This document shows positions 34,496-44,890 of a stretch of DNA of 64,000 nt, in pieces (positions within the stretch are counted from its first letter, which is position 1; the number at the start of each line of letters is the position of its first letter). The notes beneath the pieces are model-generated. The model saw only the letters and a program-made list of their open reading frames with translations, was not told the origin of the DNA and did no database searches. Where the stretch lies: assembly GCF_000801105.2 (NCBI RefSeq), contig NC_079514.1:18640293-18704292 (forward strand), given 5' to 3'. This DNA comes from Raphanus sativus. Its lineage: Eukaryota; Streptophyta; Magnoliopsida; Brassicales; Brassicaceae. A program made the position numbers and the translations under genes.

Positions 34496-36092
34496 AAATT
34501 TCAAAAAATCTTTTAAAAAAATCTTAACAAGATCTTAGTTTTCAAAATTATAACTAGATATGTTAAAAATATAGTATGACAGAGCGGCTTAACATTAGCA
34601 GACTTATACTACATGTATAAAAATTAACATATCTTTCACTTTTGTAGATATAATAATATATTGTATAAAATGAATAAACATAGAAAATACTGTTAAAAAA
34701 GAAATCCAGCTTTAAAAGACGGGTAAAAATTTAACATCAATTAAATAAAAAATAATTGTCAAATATGTTTTTTATGCACATATTAATATGTTTAACAACT
34801 AAATGCAAATACAACAAGATAAATATATAATAAGAAGCAATAAATATGTATGACGGTTTAAACGGTTGATTATTTACAACATGCAAATTATACATTATTG
34901 TATTTGAAATAGCATTTTTTTTTTTGCTGAAATTTTAAATTGATTATCAACAAAAGAAAAAATACAGGCCACTGAAGTTTATGCTCTCAAAAGAGACTCA
35001 AGTTTAAAGATGAGAAAGAAAACAGATTACACTTGCATTTCTAATAGGCCCTTTCGAGCCATCGCTGCATCATGTCGCCGTAGAAGCCTGGCTTTCGCTT
35101 CCGCAAAGAGTTAATTATGTTCTTGATGGTCTTGTCGATGTACCGAACCAGTTGGCTCGAGCCAAGGGGAGAGCCCTGATGGCGCCTGCTATTCCGTTCA
35201 CGCGTGGATAGTAGCTTGGAGTGCAAGTTTCAAGAGACATGTATCGATCTCCTTTCTTCGAGAGGATAGGAGAGAAGCAATGGTGGCAGTCCAGTCGGGA
35301 TTTACACGAGATCCCAATAAGAACCCCACTAAGTCGGTCCATACTGTAAAAGAGTAAGGGCACGCGAAGAAGAGATGATCACGCGTTTCGTCCGGCTCAC
35401 CGCAGAGGAGGCACGGCTGTACGCAACCCCATGCTCTGCTTCTTGCTCCCGTCGAGAGCCTGTCCTGAAATTCCAACCATGTAATGAAAGCGAAACGTGG
35501 TACACTCTGTGGGAACCATACTACTTTGCACCAAGCCAGCCGTGGGCTATGAGCCCGAAGCTGCTCCCATGTTGCTTTGCTCGAGAAGACTGGTTTGTAA
35601 TCCTCATCACCATGACGCCAGAGACGACGATCGTCAGCTGCATCCTCCGTCGGAGCTGGAACAGAGTTGATGCAGGCTATCATCGCCCGTAGGTGATAGC
35701 CACGACATTGCCGTATGTTCCATTGTCCACCAGAGGCTGCTTCCGAGACCGTCGGGTAGCGATGTATACCCAAAACTTGTGTACCGGAAGACCCTGAAAT
35801 GTTGAGAAGCCTTCCCATACAGAGCCAGTTATCGAACCAGAATAATGTAGCCTTACCATTCCCTACCTCAGACCAAAGAAACGATGCAGCTTGGTCCCTT
35901 AGCTTCAGCAACTTACGCCAAATCCAGGACCCCGCAGACGTGTCGTTGACGTCCCAAAAACTGTGAAATAGCTTTATAAATATTTAAATATATGATTAAA
36001 ATTAAAATTGTATACTATTAATGATCTAAATAAATATATATACATATAAAAATGAAAATAAAACCCGCACGGTTGTGCGGGTCGAGATCTAG
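34312..36092 (+). mobile_element. Helitron with captured LINE fragment
   Basis: Starts TCTATTATATTAAAAGAGAA (preceded by A), the classic Brassicaceae Helitron 5' end. It ends with the hairpin CCCGCACGGTTGTGCGGG, then TCGAGATCTAG followed by T, with CTAG at 36089-36092. Length 1,781 bp. The centre (35041-35963) is GC-richer and codes on the minus strand for a LINE reverse-transcriptase C-terminus. No RepHel is present. Confidence 0.75.
35041..35963 (-). pseudogene. LINE reverse transcriptase C-terminal fragment (zf-RVT)
   Basis: The minus-strand reading opens near 35963 with FWDVNDTSAGSWIWRKLLK, typical of plant LINE ORF2 after the polymerase domain, and continues without a stop to about 35200. 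The zinc-binding zf-RVT block reads CKVVWFPQSVPRFAFITW and then PCLLCGEPDETRDHLFFACP. A single frameshift near 35200-35225 leads to the last segment, ending DMMQRWLERAY. Polymerase and endonuclease parts are absent. It lies wholly inside a Helitron, so it is captured cargo. The long open frame suggests a fairly recent capture. Confidence 0.8.
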
Positions 36093-36302
36093 TAGTTACT
36101 ATATATAAAGAATTTTTGTACAGTGCTTAAAAAATGTATAAATACGTCGTTCTTAGTCCAAACAAAAAAATTGGGCTTGTAGTTAAGATACAGTTATATA
36201 TTATAAAAATCATTAAATTTTTAAAATTCAAAAAATAGATTAGCAGTAATTTATTTTTAAAATTATGACATATTTAAAAATATCTAAATCATTTGATTAG
36301 TT

Positions 36303-36606
36303 TTAAATATTTTTGTCATTAACATATACAAACTCTGTGAACCAAACTGATAACTCTACATTCATGTGAATGACGAACGACGATTGTTGTCTGATACATT
36401 GTGCTAGATTATCCGCCTTTGTATTCTCCGTCTGAGGTATATAAATGATCTGTGAATTGAAGAAACTTTCTCTCAAGATCTTGATATCTTCCAAATAACT
36501 TGTAAACGATAGTCATTCTTTTGGTTTTAAAATCATCTTTACCAATTGAGAATAATTTATTGTAAACATGACTTGAAACTGACGTAAGTTTCTCATACAC
36601 TCCATC
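36303..36606 (-). pseudogene. LINE RNase H-domain remnant
   Basis: The minus-strand reading gives MECMRNLRQFQVMF at its start, then YLEDIKILRESFFNSQIIY and IPQTENTKADNLAQ. The last reproduces the IPRxxNxxADxLA motif of LINE RNase H domains; the fragment ends LSVWFTEF. An in-frame TGA (36513-36515) breaks it. It is cut at its 5' side exactly where the MULE inverted repeat begins (36604). It is separate from the zf-RVT fragment, because the order on the strand is wrong for one element. Confidence 0.6.
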
Positions 36607-37785
36607 AATACTATTAATTTTGGAACATGACCAGTTGATATATGTTAGATCCAATTTAAAATATAACCACCTTCTAAATATTAATAATAACTGATAATTA
36701 TGTATTTTATACAAATATTGTAACCACTAATTCAATTTTAAATTCGGGATTCACTTCTCTCTCCCTGGAACTGTCAACTAACTATAATTTCAGAGAGTAC
36801 TCATATGACTAACAATTTGTGTGAGTATTGATGCAGATAAATATTTAGAATATTTCCAAATATTCCAAATATTTTATTATTTATTTATTTATTATTTAGA
36901 TATTTATTTTTACTATTTTAGGGTTTTATGGCTTTCTTATATATAGCCGTCTAGGCTTAACTTTGTATTCAATTTATGATGATTTAATAAAAGGAGTTTT
37001 CCAGAAGAGGTTTTGATAAACCACTGAGAAGAGTATCCTCAAACCCTAAAGAGGTTTTTATAAACCACTGTGAAGAGTATTCACAAACCCTAAGAGCTTT
37101 TAATTAAGCACTGTGAAGAGTATTCACAAACCCTAGATTCGTGTATTCTTGGAATAAACGGATCTAGTTCTATCCCTAGAAGCTTCCGCTACATCAGTTG
37201 GTATCGGATAGAAACAAAATGTAGGGATAGAAGCTTCCGCTGCATATTCTAGCTTCCGCTATCCCTAGAAATATTCTAAATATTTATCTGCATCAAGTAT
37301 AATACAAACAAAAAATTGTATAAGTTTAATCACAAAAACATACATATATGTAGGTTCCGAAACGCGAACGTGGTGATCGATTGCTCAGCGGAGGTTACAG
37401 TTGCGAATTTACCAAATTTGGTTAATAAATTGGTTTTCTAAACATAATCCATTTTTCTGGGTTTTGAATATTTGGAATGGAATTTATATACTAGATCTAC
37501 AAAATTGATGAAGGATCTGAAAGAAAAACGCAATATTGCAGCCTATAATGATAAACTTTTCTATGATGGTCATGGAAATGTTTTTGCAGAAACCTAAAGC
37601 TGTCATAAGGAAGACGACTATATATTTACAATAGTGCCATTCATTAAATAAATTATTTAGAAAAACAAAAAAAAAGGTGTTGTAGCAGGTTTTAACACGT
37701 CACATGCTGTGAAAATAACAACGCCTCAATGCACTAAGCCAATGTAAATAATCAGTTCTCGCACTGTCAACTGCATTATATATTA
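36604..37785. repeat. Left long inverted repeat of the composite MULE
   Basis: Matches the reverse complement of 50830-51531 almost throughout, for example GTCAACTAACTATAATTTCA, CGATTGCTCAGCGGAGGTTA and AACGCCTCAATGCACTAAGC. It is interrupted by a 467 bp insertion (36829-37295). Identity looks high by eye, with scattered single-base differences. Confidence 0.9.
36829..37295 (+). mobile_element. Truncated LTR-retrotransposon-type insertion (LTR + PBS + inverted end)
   Basis: Inserted in the left MULE repeat with a 5 bp target duplication AGTAT (36824-36828, 37296-37300). 36829-37196 looks like one LTR: it begins TGATGCAGATAAATATTTAG, has a TATATATAG box and AATAAA-like signal, contains three imperfect copies of a roughly 45 bp unit (about 37007-37135, CACTGTGAAGAGTATTCACA) and ends CTACATCA. 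TGGTATCGGATA follows at once, resembling a tRNA-Met primer site. The right end is an inverted copy of the LTR start (CTAAATATTTATCTGCATCA). No coding sequence. Confidence 0.7.
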
Positions 37786-38461
37786 GAAAAAATCGGCAAA
37801 TTTGGGCAAATCGCAAGTTTGAAATTAGGGAGTTGGGCGACCTCAAATTTAAATTAGTGAATTGGGCAAATCGCCTTTCCCAGACTTGTGAATTGTCGGA
37901 AGAGGGCGCGCGTGGTTCTTGATATTACGACCGTGCCATTACGCATTTTTGATTTTTTAAATCACAAAAAAGCTACTAAAATAATTAAACAATTAGAAAA
38001 ACATAAAAATGGGAGAAGATTTTGAAATTTTTATGGATTGGCGATTTTGATCGTCTTGTGATTTGACCAGAATTAACTCTAACCTCTAAACAACTGCAAT
38101 TGAAAAGCAAACATAAGAATCAGCCTCGACTGTACCCAGATTTGAGACACAATTGAAAACCAAACTTCCGAGACACGAATTGGAGACTGCGACCATATAC
38201 GACACAAGACGGCCACCTTCGCGAGCAGACTGCAGTAGAGATGGTATCCCCCTCCAGCGTAACGCCGTCGAGGAGGGTGACTCGTAGTCAATCTGCCGGT
38301 GATAGAGAACCAAATCCCAAGAAAACTCACCGGGTAAGCAAAACTGCGCCTCGTTATGCAGGTATCTCCTTTCGCTAAGCTTGTCTCTCAAATTCTTAGG
38401 GAGAAGTTCTTAAAATTAAAGCGTTGGGCATTCGGCTAGATTTGGTTATTGTATTTCAGAG
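37786..38461 (+). promoter_or_regulatory. Leader region of the Ulp1-like gene
   Basis: Contains AAATTTGGGCAAATCGC-type repeats at 37795-37880, then GC-richer leader sequence. TTTCAG just before the ATG at 38462 looks like the acceptor of a 5' UTR intron. Minus-strand open frames at 38079-38391 have no support. Confidence 0.35.
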
Positions 38462-41400
38462 ATGAGCACGGAGTCCGAACAAGAGGAACCTGCATCCACC
38501 AAACAAGACGAAGTTGCATCAACCGAACAAGATCCAGCTGCATCCAACGCGCCTGAATTTATTGGGACCACGCAGGATTTCCCGGAAAGACTGTTCGCAC
38601 GTAATTGCTATCCTGGCAAACCTCGACTGAACATCTATTCAAAGGCGAATATCATTGAATCGTTAGTGAAGTTGCTTAGAGGCTCCCCTGAATTGAAAAT
38701 ATTGCTAGATAGTCAGTTTGGAGCTCTGTTCCACTTACCTGTATCGCGCTGCGAAACTTGTACATTCTCTCCTCAGCCGTCAACTGGTTACGTACCGGTT
38801 ATATGAGCTCTGGTTCTTGTTTGCAGACAAGCCACTGCGTTTTTCTCTGCATGAGTTCGGAGACATCACGGGTCTTAAATGCGAGCCTGAAAGGGAAAAA
38901 ATTGTAAACGTTTCAGAATCCAGCGATGCCACACCTGGCCGTATGTGGAAAGAGTTGTTTGGAACTGACGATGAAGACGTGACTGTGGCAGATGTTCTTC
39001 GGATGCTTGAACAGCCGAGTCTTCCTGAGTGGAAGCGGTTGCCACTAGCTCTCATTGCGCTTGTAGATGGTCTCCTGGTTTGTGGTCACAAACTACTTCG
39101 TTTGACGCCTGCTTACGTCGAGATGCTGGAAGACACATAATCATTTCTTCAATATCCATGGGGGAGAGAGGCATTCGTCAGCACTCTGTCTAGATTAACA
39201 CCACCTCAACCTTCTGATCCTTCTAAAATGGATAAATCCCTTTCTGTCATGCGCCTTCGTTTGAAACAGCAGTCAACAACGTGTTATGGGTTCCCTCTGG
39301 CGCTGCAACTTTTTGCTTTTAAAGTTATCCCCTCATTGCTTGAGAAAATTCATGAACCTAATAAAACGACTACTTTCTTTGAAGAACCTGAAGGATGCGA
39401 CTCAACAAATCCACTTCTGAATTTTGAAGACATACTTCTCGTGGAAACCCAAACTGAGGTACAATTATGTTGTCTATCGTATTTGCATAACAGGAGTGAT
39501 GACGCTCAAACTTTGTGTACTTATGAATGTTTATGTTCTTTGTTTGAGGTTATTGTTATGTATTCAATCCCAGATGAAGGTGGGGATCCAGAGTGGAAGA
39601 AACAAGTAATCGATCCCCAAATAGATAACTTAGTTCATAAGATGCGGGAAGGGCACGAGTTCAAAGCAACAGACTTTAGAGGAGGTGATTCATCCCTTAC
39701 ACCTCTGAAGCCAGCAGAAAAGTGTGAAGGTGTTGGTGTCCAAAAAAAGTGTCCCAAACCGTCTAGGCGGTTTGGGAAAGCCTCTGATGAACCTGGATGT
39801 TCGACTCAGGCGTCTCAGCGTCCTATTCGACCTCGTCGTGGTATTCATAAACAGGCTGAACCGGGAAACTTATCAGATAAGGAGCAAGAGCTGAAAGAGT
39901 GGATTCGAGTTGAACTGGAAACCCAGTTGGGTAAATTGCGGAACGAGATTTTTGATTGGTTGCATCCTGTTAGGGGAGGCTCGTTAACGGTTCCGCAAAA
40001 CACAGCAGACAACAGAGACAACAGTAATGCTGACCCCTACGGGATAGAAGTTCCAAAGAAGCGACGTTCGTACAGTGGTGATGGCAATGTTGAAGCTGAA
40101 ATATGTGGGTCTTATAGTAAGAAACACAAGAAGAACAACGGCGATGGGTTAAGCGAGAATGAGACGATGAGAATACATGATAATCATAGTGGTGGTCGTA
40201 CGCCAAATGATCGCTTCTGGGAAAAGGTAATCAATCTGCTCGTACAACTTCTAATGATAAACAATGTAAGGAACCCGGTCAAACTTTGTTGCTTTTAAAA
40301 TCAACGTGTAGGTAGATTCAATGGCGGGCGAATGCCCCTCTTTCTCGAAGTCGGCAAACATTCCAGAAGTCAATGTGTCAACGCCGATTGGACCAGAAAC
40401 TGTATCAAAGCCAGCAAAACCGACTTCGATTACTGTTTTGTTTGGTCAGGTATTCAGGTTACTAGTTCAGGTATTCAGGTTATTTTATGAGGTGTACAGG
40501 TATACAAATTTATTGGTCACGTATTCAGTTTAGTTAAGGTATTCAAGTTAATTTATGAGGTGTTCAGCTTCAGTAATCAGGTATTCAAATCTGTTTGGTC
40601 AGGTATTCAGGTCAGGTATACAGATTTGCTTAGGTGTTCAGCTTAGGTGTTCAGTTTATTTTGGCAGGTGTACATATTAGGTTGATTAGGTGTTCAGGTT
40701 CAGGTGTTCAGGTGTTCAGTCTAGTTTGTCAGGTGTACACCCAAGTTGTTAGGTGTACATATTTACATTTAAACTATATCAGATTCTAAATATTTGAATG
40801 AGCTATATCTGAATGTTGTCAGGGCGAGGGGGAAGATGAGTCTCCAATTTTAGAGCTAAATTTGTTAGCAGAAGAGGTGGAAAAGGGGACACGGTGTGAT
40901 AATGTCTATAAAGATCCACAGGAGAACACTTGTAGAATTCTGTCCATTTGGCCTCATCCTAAATCTTACGTCCTTCCGCCGGAGGTGCGATTGTAATGTT
41001 CTTTATAGCATATGTCCTTCCATGCGTTTGAACTCGTTTAAATCATGACATTGCAGGATGTTACCGAGGAACAAACTGGTAAAGCGTCACCGACAAATTC
41101 TGAAGATTACAAGACACTACCAGAGGATGATCCGATTACTGAATCTCGCACACCAGACGTTGGGATGACGAAGCGGAGTCGATATCTTACTAGGTCATCC
41201 AAAAAAACAGAGCTAGAAGGGAAATGTATTCGAATTAGCTCAAAAAAAGATGACCTCCAGACGAAGCGTATTCCGAGACGTTCTATAAAGATTGGAGGAG
41301 TGTACACCCCAGACAAGAGATTGAAGACCCTTTTCCAAAGCTGCAAGAAACCCAAATATACTCCCTTAGCAGAGTTGGAGAAAGCGAAAATTCAAGAGTT

Positions 41401-42351
41401 TCAAAATATTCTCCGCGAAAAACCGGAACAGTAAGTTGTTTGGATTTCTAAATTTCTTGGACGGACTGCAAATGTTTAATAATGAGTTTTTATTTGTTTT
41501 CAAATCGCAGAGAACTCGAAATTGTTATTGGGATCCATGTCTCAAATCAGTTCTTCCTGTCGTTGGCGAGGCCAACAAATTGGGTCACTACCGAGGTAAT
41601 ACATTTGAACTTAATCCCTTTTATTCAAGTTACAATACGAATTTCCACCGAATTAATGTTCTAATGGTTTGTAAATATTGTGTCAGCATATTTCTGTGCT
41701 AATTAGTATGCTAGTAAGGCGACATGGAAGCAATTATCTGATTGGGAGGTGCAGATTTGTAGACTACTTCAGTATTGCGGGCATCATATCAAAGTTCACA
41801 GAGTTCGAGAAGGCCTCAGATAAATTGGGATTCAAGAGGGGAGGGCTAGTGAGTCTCTATTTCACCAGAAAACGCCGCGTCGGAATGACAAGATGGTGTT
41901 GTTGGTTAATGTGGACAGGGTGTACGCCCCAATGATGTGGGGAAAAGATCATTGGGTTGGTCTTGTGATCAACTTGACATCCAGACAAGTTGAGATTTTG
42001 GACTGCAACATTCCCCATAATCCGTCCGATAATGAGGTGAACAAGCACATGGCTTATCTCCTACGCGCATTGCCTCATGTCGTAGCTGTGTTTTCGCCTC
42101 CTACCGATAGTAGTCATCCTGAAGAATACCAAGCATTTTCATGGGTGCGTCCAGACAATATTTACTTCAACGAAAGATCTGGAGACTGTGGACCATGGGC
42201 GGTTAAATTTCTGGAAATGCATGCAGCGGGATACTCCTATGAGGATATGGGGCAGATCGATGACAATAAGGTGGACAAATTCCGTCAGAAATACGCGTTG
42301 GACACGTATGAAGAATTTATTGGAAACGCAAAAGTTCAAAACGATGGTTAA
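38462..42351 (+). pseudogene. DUF1985 / Ulp1-like C48 cysteine protease gene, broken
   Basis: MULE-borne plant gene type with an N-terminal DUF1985 and a C-terminal SUMO-protease-like domain; biological role unproven. The start MSTESEQEEPAS leads to DUF1985 (NCYPGKPRLNIYSKANI, then AKLVHSLLSRQLVT and FADKPLRFSLHEFGDITGL). The frame shifts near 38750, in the middle of DUF1985, and a TAA (39138-39140) interrupts it again. The long middle exon runs to 40226. Further exons start at 40312, 40823 and near 41057, separated by introns, one filled with repeats. The last exon (from about 41893) has the peptidase core: His in DHWVG, Asp in EILDCN, and Cys in RSGDCGPWAVKF (residues 20, 37 and 99 of that exon). 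So catalytic residues survive, but the full protein cannot be made from this copy as written. Confidence 0.8.
40450..40822 (+). repeat. Minisatellite-like intron in the Ulp1-like gene
   Basis: The intron starts after TTTGGTCAG and consists of imperfect repeats of GGTATTCAGGTT / AGGTGTTCAGGT, 10-20 bp each and about 20 copies, down to about 40760. The acceptor at 40821-40822 is followed by GGCGAGGGGGAAGATGAG, which returns to an acidic open frame. Confidence 0.65.
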
Positions 42352-42864
42352 ACATTGTTTTTCTTCTATCTTTTGTTCAAACCTGTTTCTTATGTAACTT
42401 GTGCCAGACCTGTTACACTTGTTTCTTAGCTTGCAACTTGAAAATTTCAGACTTGAAAATGCACTTGTTTCTCTGATAATTATTATTTTTTGCATGAGTT
42501 TAGGGTTTAGGGTTTAGAGTTTAGGGTTTACGGGTTTAGGGTTTAGGATTTACGCAAGATATATTGGTGTATAATATCAATGCAAGATTTCACCATAGTG
42601 TGTTAGTTATTTGTTTTCAATGAAAACAATTTTAGAAGTAGTTGGTGTTTTTACTGTTTCATTTAATAAGTATTAGTGTAAAATTTCAAAATTGGTTCCA
42701 ATAACTATTTTTCTGAGTGTGTTTGGTACAAATGTGGGAGAGACAATAACTTTCCTATTAACTCATAAGCCTCCTTCGTTGATTTTTTTATATATATATT
42801 GGTATACGCGGTCTTAGACCTATTCAATGCTTCTGATAAACATATCCAACAAAAACTCAATAGT
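42352..42864. other. Spacer between Ulp1-like and F-box genes
   Basis: 3' flank of the protease gene. A short telomere-like run (GTTTAGGGTTTAGGGTTTAG, 42498-42550) is followed by AT-rich DNA that serves as the F-box leader. No gene. Confidence 0.5.
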
Positions 42865-43533
42865 ATGGCATCTCTAAACATCCTCAATCTTCCAAACGAA
42901 ATTCTGATAAAAATAATCGAGATGGTTGGAGAGGATTCATTTTACTATCTTGGTGGTTTTTTGCGGGCTGGAAAACGCGGTTATGCACTTTTCCACGAAC
43001 CCTCCGTCTTAAGGATGTGTGATGTTCAGCCAATGGTGACCTTTGCAACATGTCAAATCTGCACTGGTGGTCAGTTTCGGGAGTTTTTCATCAAGTGCGT
43101 AAGAGCTGGCAACACAAACGCCATCTACTATGAAAGGCTTTATGCAGCTCTGATCATAGAAGTTGAGGAGAGTATTAGAATATTGCAACCAAATGTCCCA
43201 AATCATGGTTTATCAACCTTAGCAGTCGACATTTTCAACGTATGTATTGGCAATGATAAGGAAGCCAGTAAACTGTTTCAGCTGTTCGCAGCTAATCACT
43301 ATGAGCTTCGCTCGGATGCGATAGTTGAAATGGGAACTGATCTAGAGTGGCGTTTGATATCATTTGGAGCGCCATACATGAACATATATGGTGCAACTTT
43401 CAAATTTCCGGATGATAAGGTAATCAAATCACCAAGGTGCCTTTATGGCCATGATTACACAGTCGATTTTGAAGGTGATTGTAAAAACTGCAGGTTATTT
43501 TGGATATGCTGCAACATTTCTCACATTCTGTAG
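42865..43533 (+). CDS. F-box protein of the At2g35280-like type
   Basis: Single-exon 222-codon frame. The ATG at 42865 gives MASLNILNLPNEILIKII, an F-box start (LPxEILxxI). This is the adaptor motif that binds SKP1 in SCF ubiquitin ligases; the target is unknown. The remainder (LRAGKRGYALFHEPSVLR, CQICTGGQFREFFIKC, YERLYAALI) resembles the Brassicaceae-specific F-box group typified by At2g35280. The C-terminus has a Cys-rich patch (CLYGHDYT then CKNCRLFWICC). An upstream in-frame start at 42799 would add 22 residues; I prefer 42865 because the F-box then sits at the N-terminus, as in the family. No stops. It lies inside the MULE beside the Ulp1-like gene, so it may be captured cargo. Confidence 0.7.
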   Translation: MASLNILNLPNEILIKIIEMVGEDSFYYLGGFLRAGKRGYALFHEPSVLRMCDVQPMVTFATCQICTGGQFREFFIKCVRAGNTNAIYYERLYAALIIEVEESIRILQPNVPNHGLSTLAVDIFNVCIGNDKEASKLFQLFAANHYELRSDAIVEMGTDLEWRLISFGAPYMNIYGATFKFPDDKVIKSPRCLYGHDYTVDFEGDCKNCRLFWICCNISHIL

Positions 43534-43539
43534 GAGTTT

Positions 43540-44110
43540 ATTATGGTTTCCTTAATGTTATCAATTTCTATGATTCAATGTTATCAATTTCTATGATTCA
43601 ATGTTATCTATTTTTATCTTTTACTAGTTGAACCGTATTATGTTAGACCGGATTATGTTTAACCGGATTATGTTTAACCGGATTATTTATTTCTATGTCA
43701 ATGTGGTTTGTTTTCTATCTCAATGTGGTTTGTTATCTATTTCTATGTCAATGTGGTTTGTTTAATTTATTTTACTAGTATTCGTATACAGTAAGTATTC
43801 GTATACGTCAAGTATTTGTATACCACAAGTATTCGTATACCGTTAGTATTCGTATACCGTAATTATTCGTAAACCGTAAGTATTCGTATACCTCAAGTAT
43901 TTGTATACTGATGGTATTCGTATACTGACGGTATTCGTATAACTTAAGTATTCGTATACCTTAAGAGTTCGTATACCGTAGTATTCGTATATAGTTTGTA
44001 TACCTTAAGTATTCGTATATAGTTCGTATAACTTCGCATTCGTATACTGACGGTATTCATATATCTTCACATTCGTATACTAACGGTATTCGTATATCTT
44101 CGAATTCCGG
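43540..44110 (+). repeat. Degenerate minisatellite (TATTCGTATACC type)
   Basis: Starts with repeats of TTATGTTTAACCGGA and TTTCTATGTCAATGTGGTTTG (43550-43770). It continues as at least 15 imperfect copies of a 12-16 bp unit such as AAGTATTCGTATACCGT (43780-44105). It lies 3' of the F-box gene. It does not code for a convincing protein. Confidence 0.8.
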
Positions 44111-44326
44111 AAGTAATTAGGTTTTCATAATTAGTACACTAATGTTGTTCAGTTTAAAATTAGGAGTTAACCGGAAACAATTTTAAATAAACCGTAAGCA
44201 ATAATATTTAACATTAATAATAATTAAAAAGTCTTATAATATTACATAAATTAAAGAAAAAAAGAAAAATAACAGAAATAAAAAAAGAAAACATGCATAA
44301 TATTAGATTGATAAAAGCGGTGGTTC

Positions 44327-44890
44327 CTAGCTGGAGGCGGAGGAGGAGCTGGAGCCACAGCCGGAGGTCGTGGAGTCAGAGCCGTCTGGGTAGTTGTCCA
44401 TACGGAACTGCCCTGAACCGAGTGTAGAGTCGCTCGGTTCCGAAGCTTCCTCATCGACGTCCTCATCCTCATCGACGTCGTCTTCGCGGGCAGGTCCTTC
44501 ACCCTCATCCGCCGCGAACTCCTCGCGGTCATAGCCATAACCCTCATCCTCAGGGTCATGGTTCGCCTCCTTGCGAGCACGTTTGCTCGCGCGGTGAGCG
44601 TCGCTCCTGCGGTGGCGTTTGGAAGGAGGTGTTTCCTCTTCCTTCAAGGCCTCCTCCACTTCCTCTGCCTCATCGAAGAGGGCATCCAGTGTGGGGAACA
44701 CCTCCGTTTCGAGACCATCTCTGATCTCCTCCTTTAAGCCATCCTTGGCGATCTGTATCAACTGCTCCTCGGTCAGTTGACGGATGATAAGGAGTGTAAA
44801 GAAGAACCGACGGTATTTTTTAACAGACAAATTTCCTTGGGTTGTATCTTGAACCAATTCTGGAAACGGGAAAGTAAAAGGAATTAAAAG
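44327..44890 (-). CDS. Acidic, low-complexity protein exon, unidentified
   Basis: A minus-strand frame of 176 codons (ATG 44857), probably the last exon of a longer gene, because TTTCCAG lies just upstream at about 44862. It codes VQDTTQGNLSVKKYRRFF, then a Glu-rich helix (EEAEEVEEALKEEETPPSK), a basic patch (KRHRRSDAHRASKRARKE), a long Asp/Glu stretch and a Ser tail. Composition suggests a nuclear protein. I do not recognise the family. It lies between the minisatellite and the GRF genes of the MULE. No upstream exon could be placed. Confidence 0.4.
   Translation of the reverse strand, partial: LLIPFTFPFPELVQDTTQGNLSVKKYRRFFFTLLIIRQLTEEQLIQIAKDGLKEEIRDGLETEVFPTLDALFDEAEEVEEALKEEETPPSKRHRRSDAHRASKRARKEANHDPEDEGYGYDREEFAADEGEGPAREDDVDEDEDVDEEASEPSDSTLGSGQFRMDNYPDGSDSTTSGCGSSSSSASS

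Noticed and set aside
40450..44105. CRISPR-like arrays in the repeat blocks
   Set aside because: Repeats are 10-16 bp, degenerate and lack unique spacers; the genome is plant nuclear DNA.
44251..44580. 109-codon frame rich in Arg and Met (minus strand)
   Set aside because: It is an alternative frame of the acidic ORF at 44327-44857; the Arg/Met richness mirrors the GAx-type codons of that ORF.
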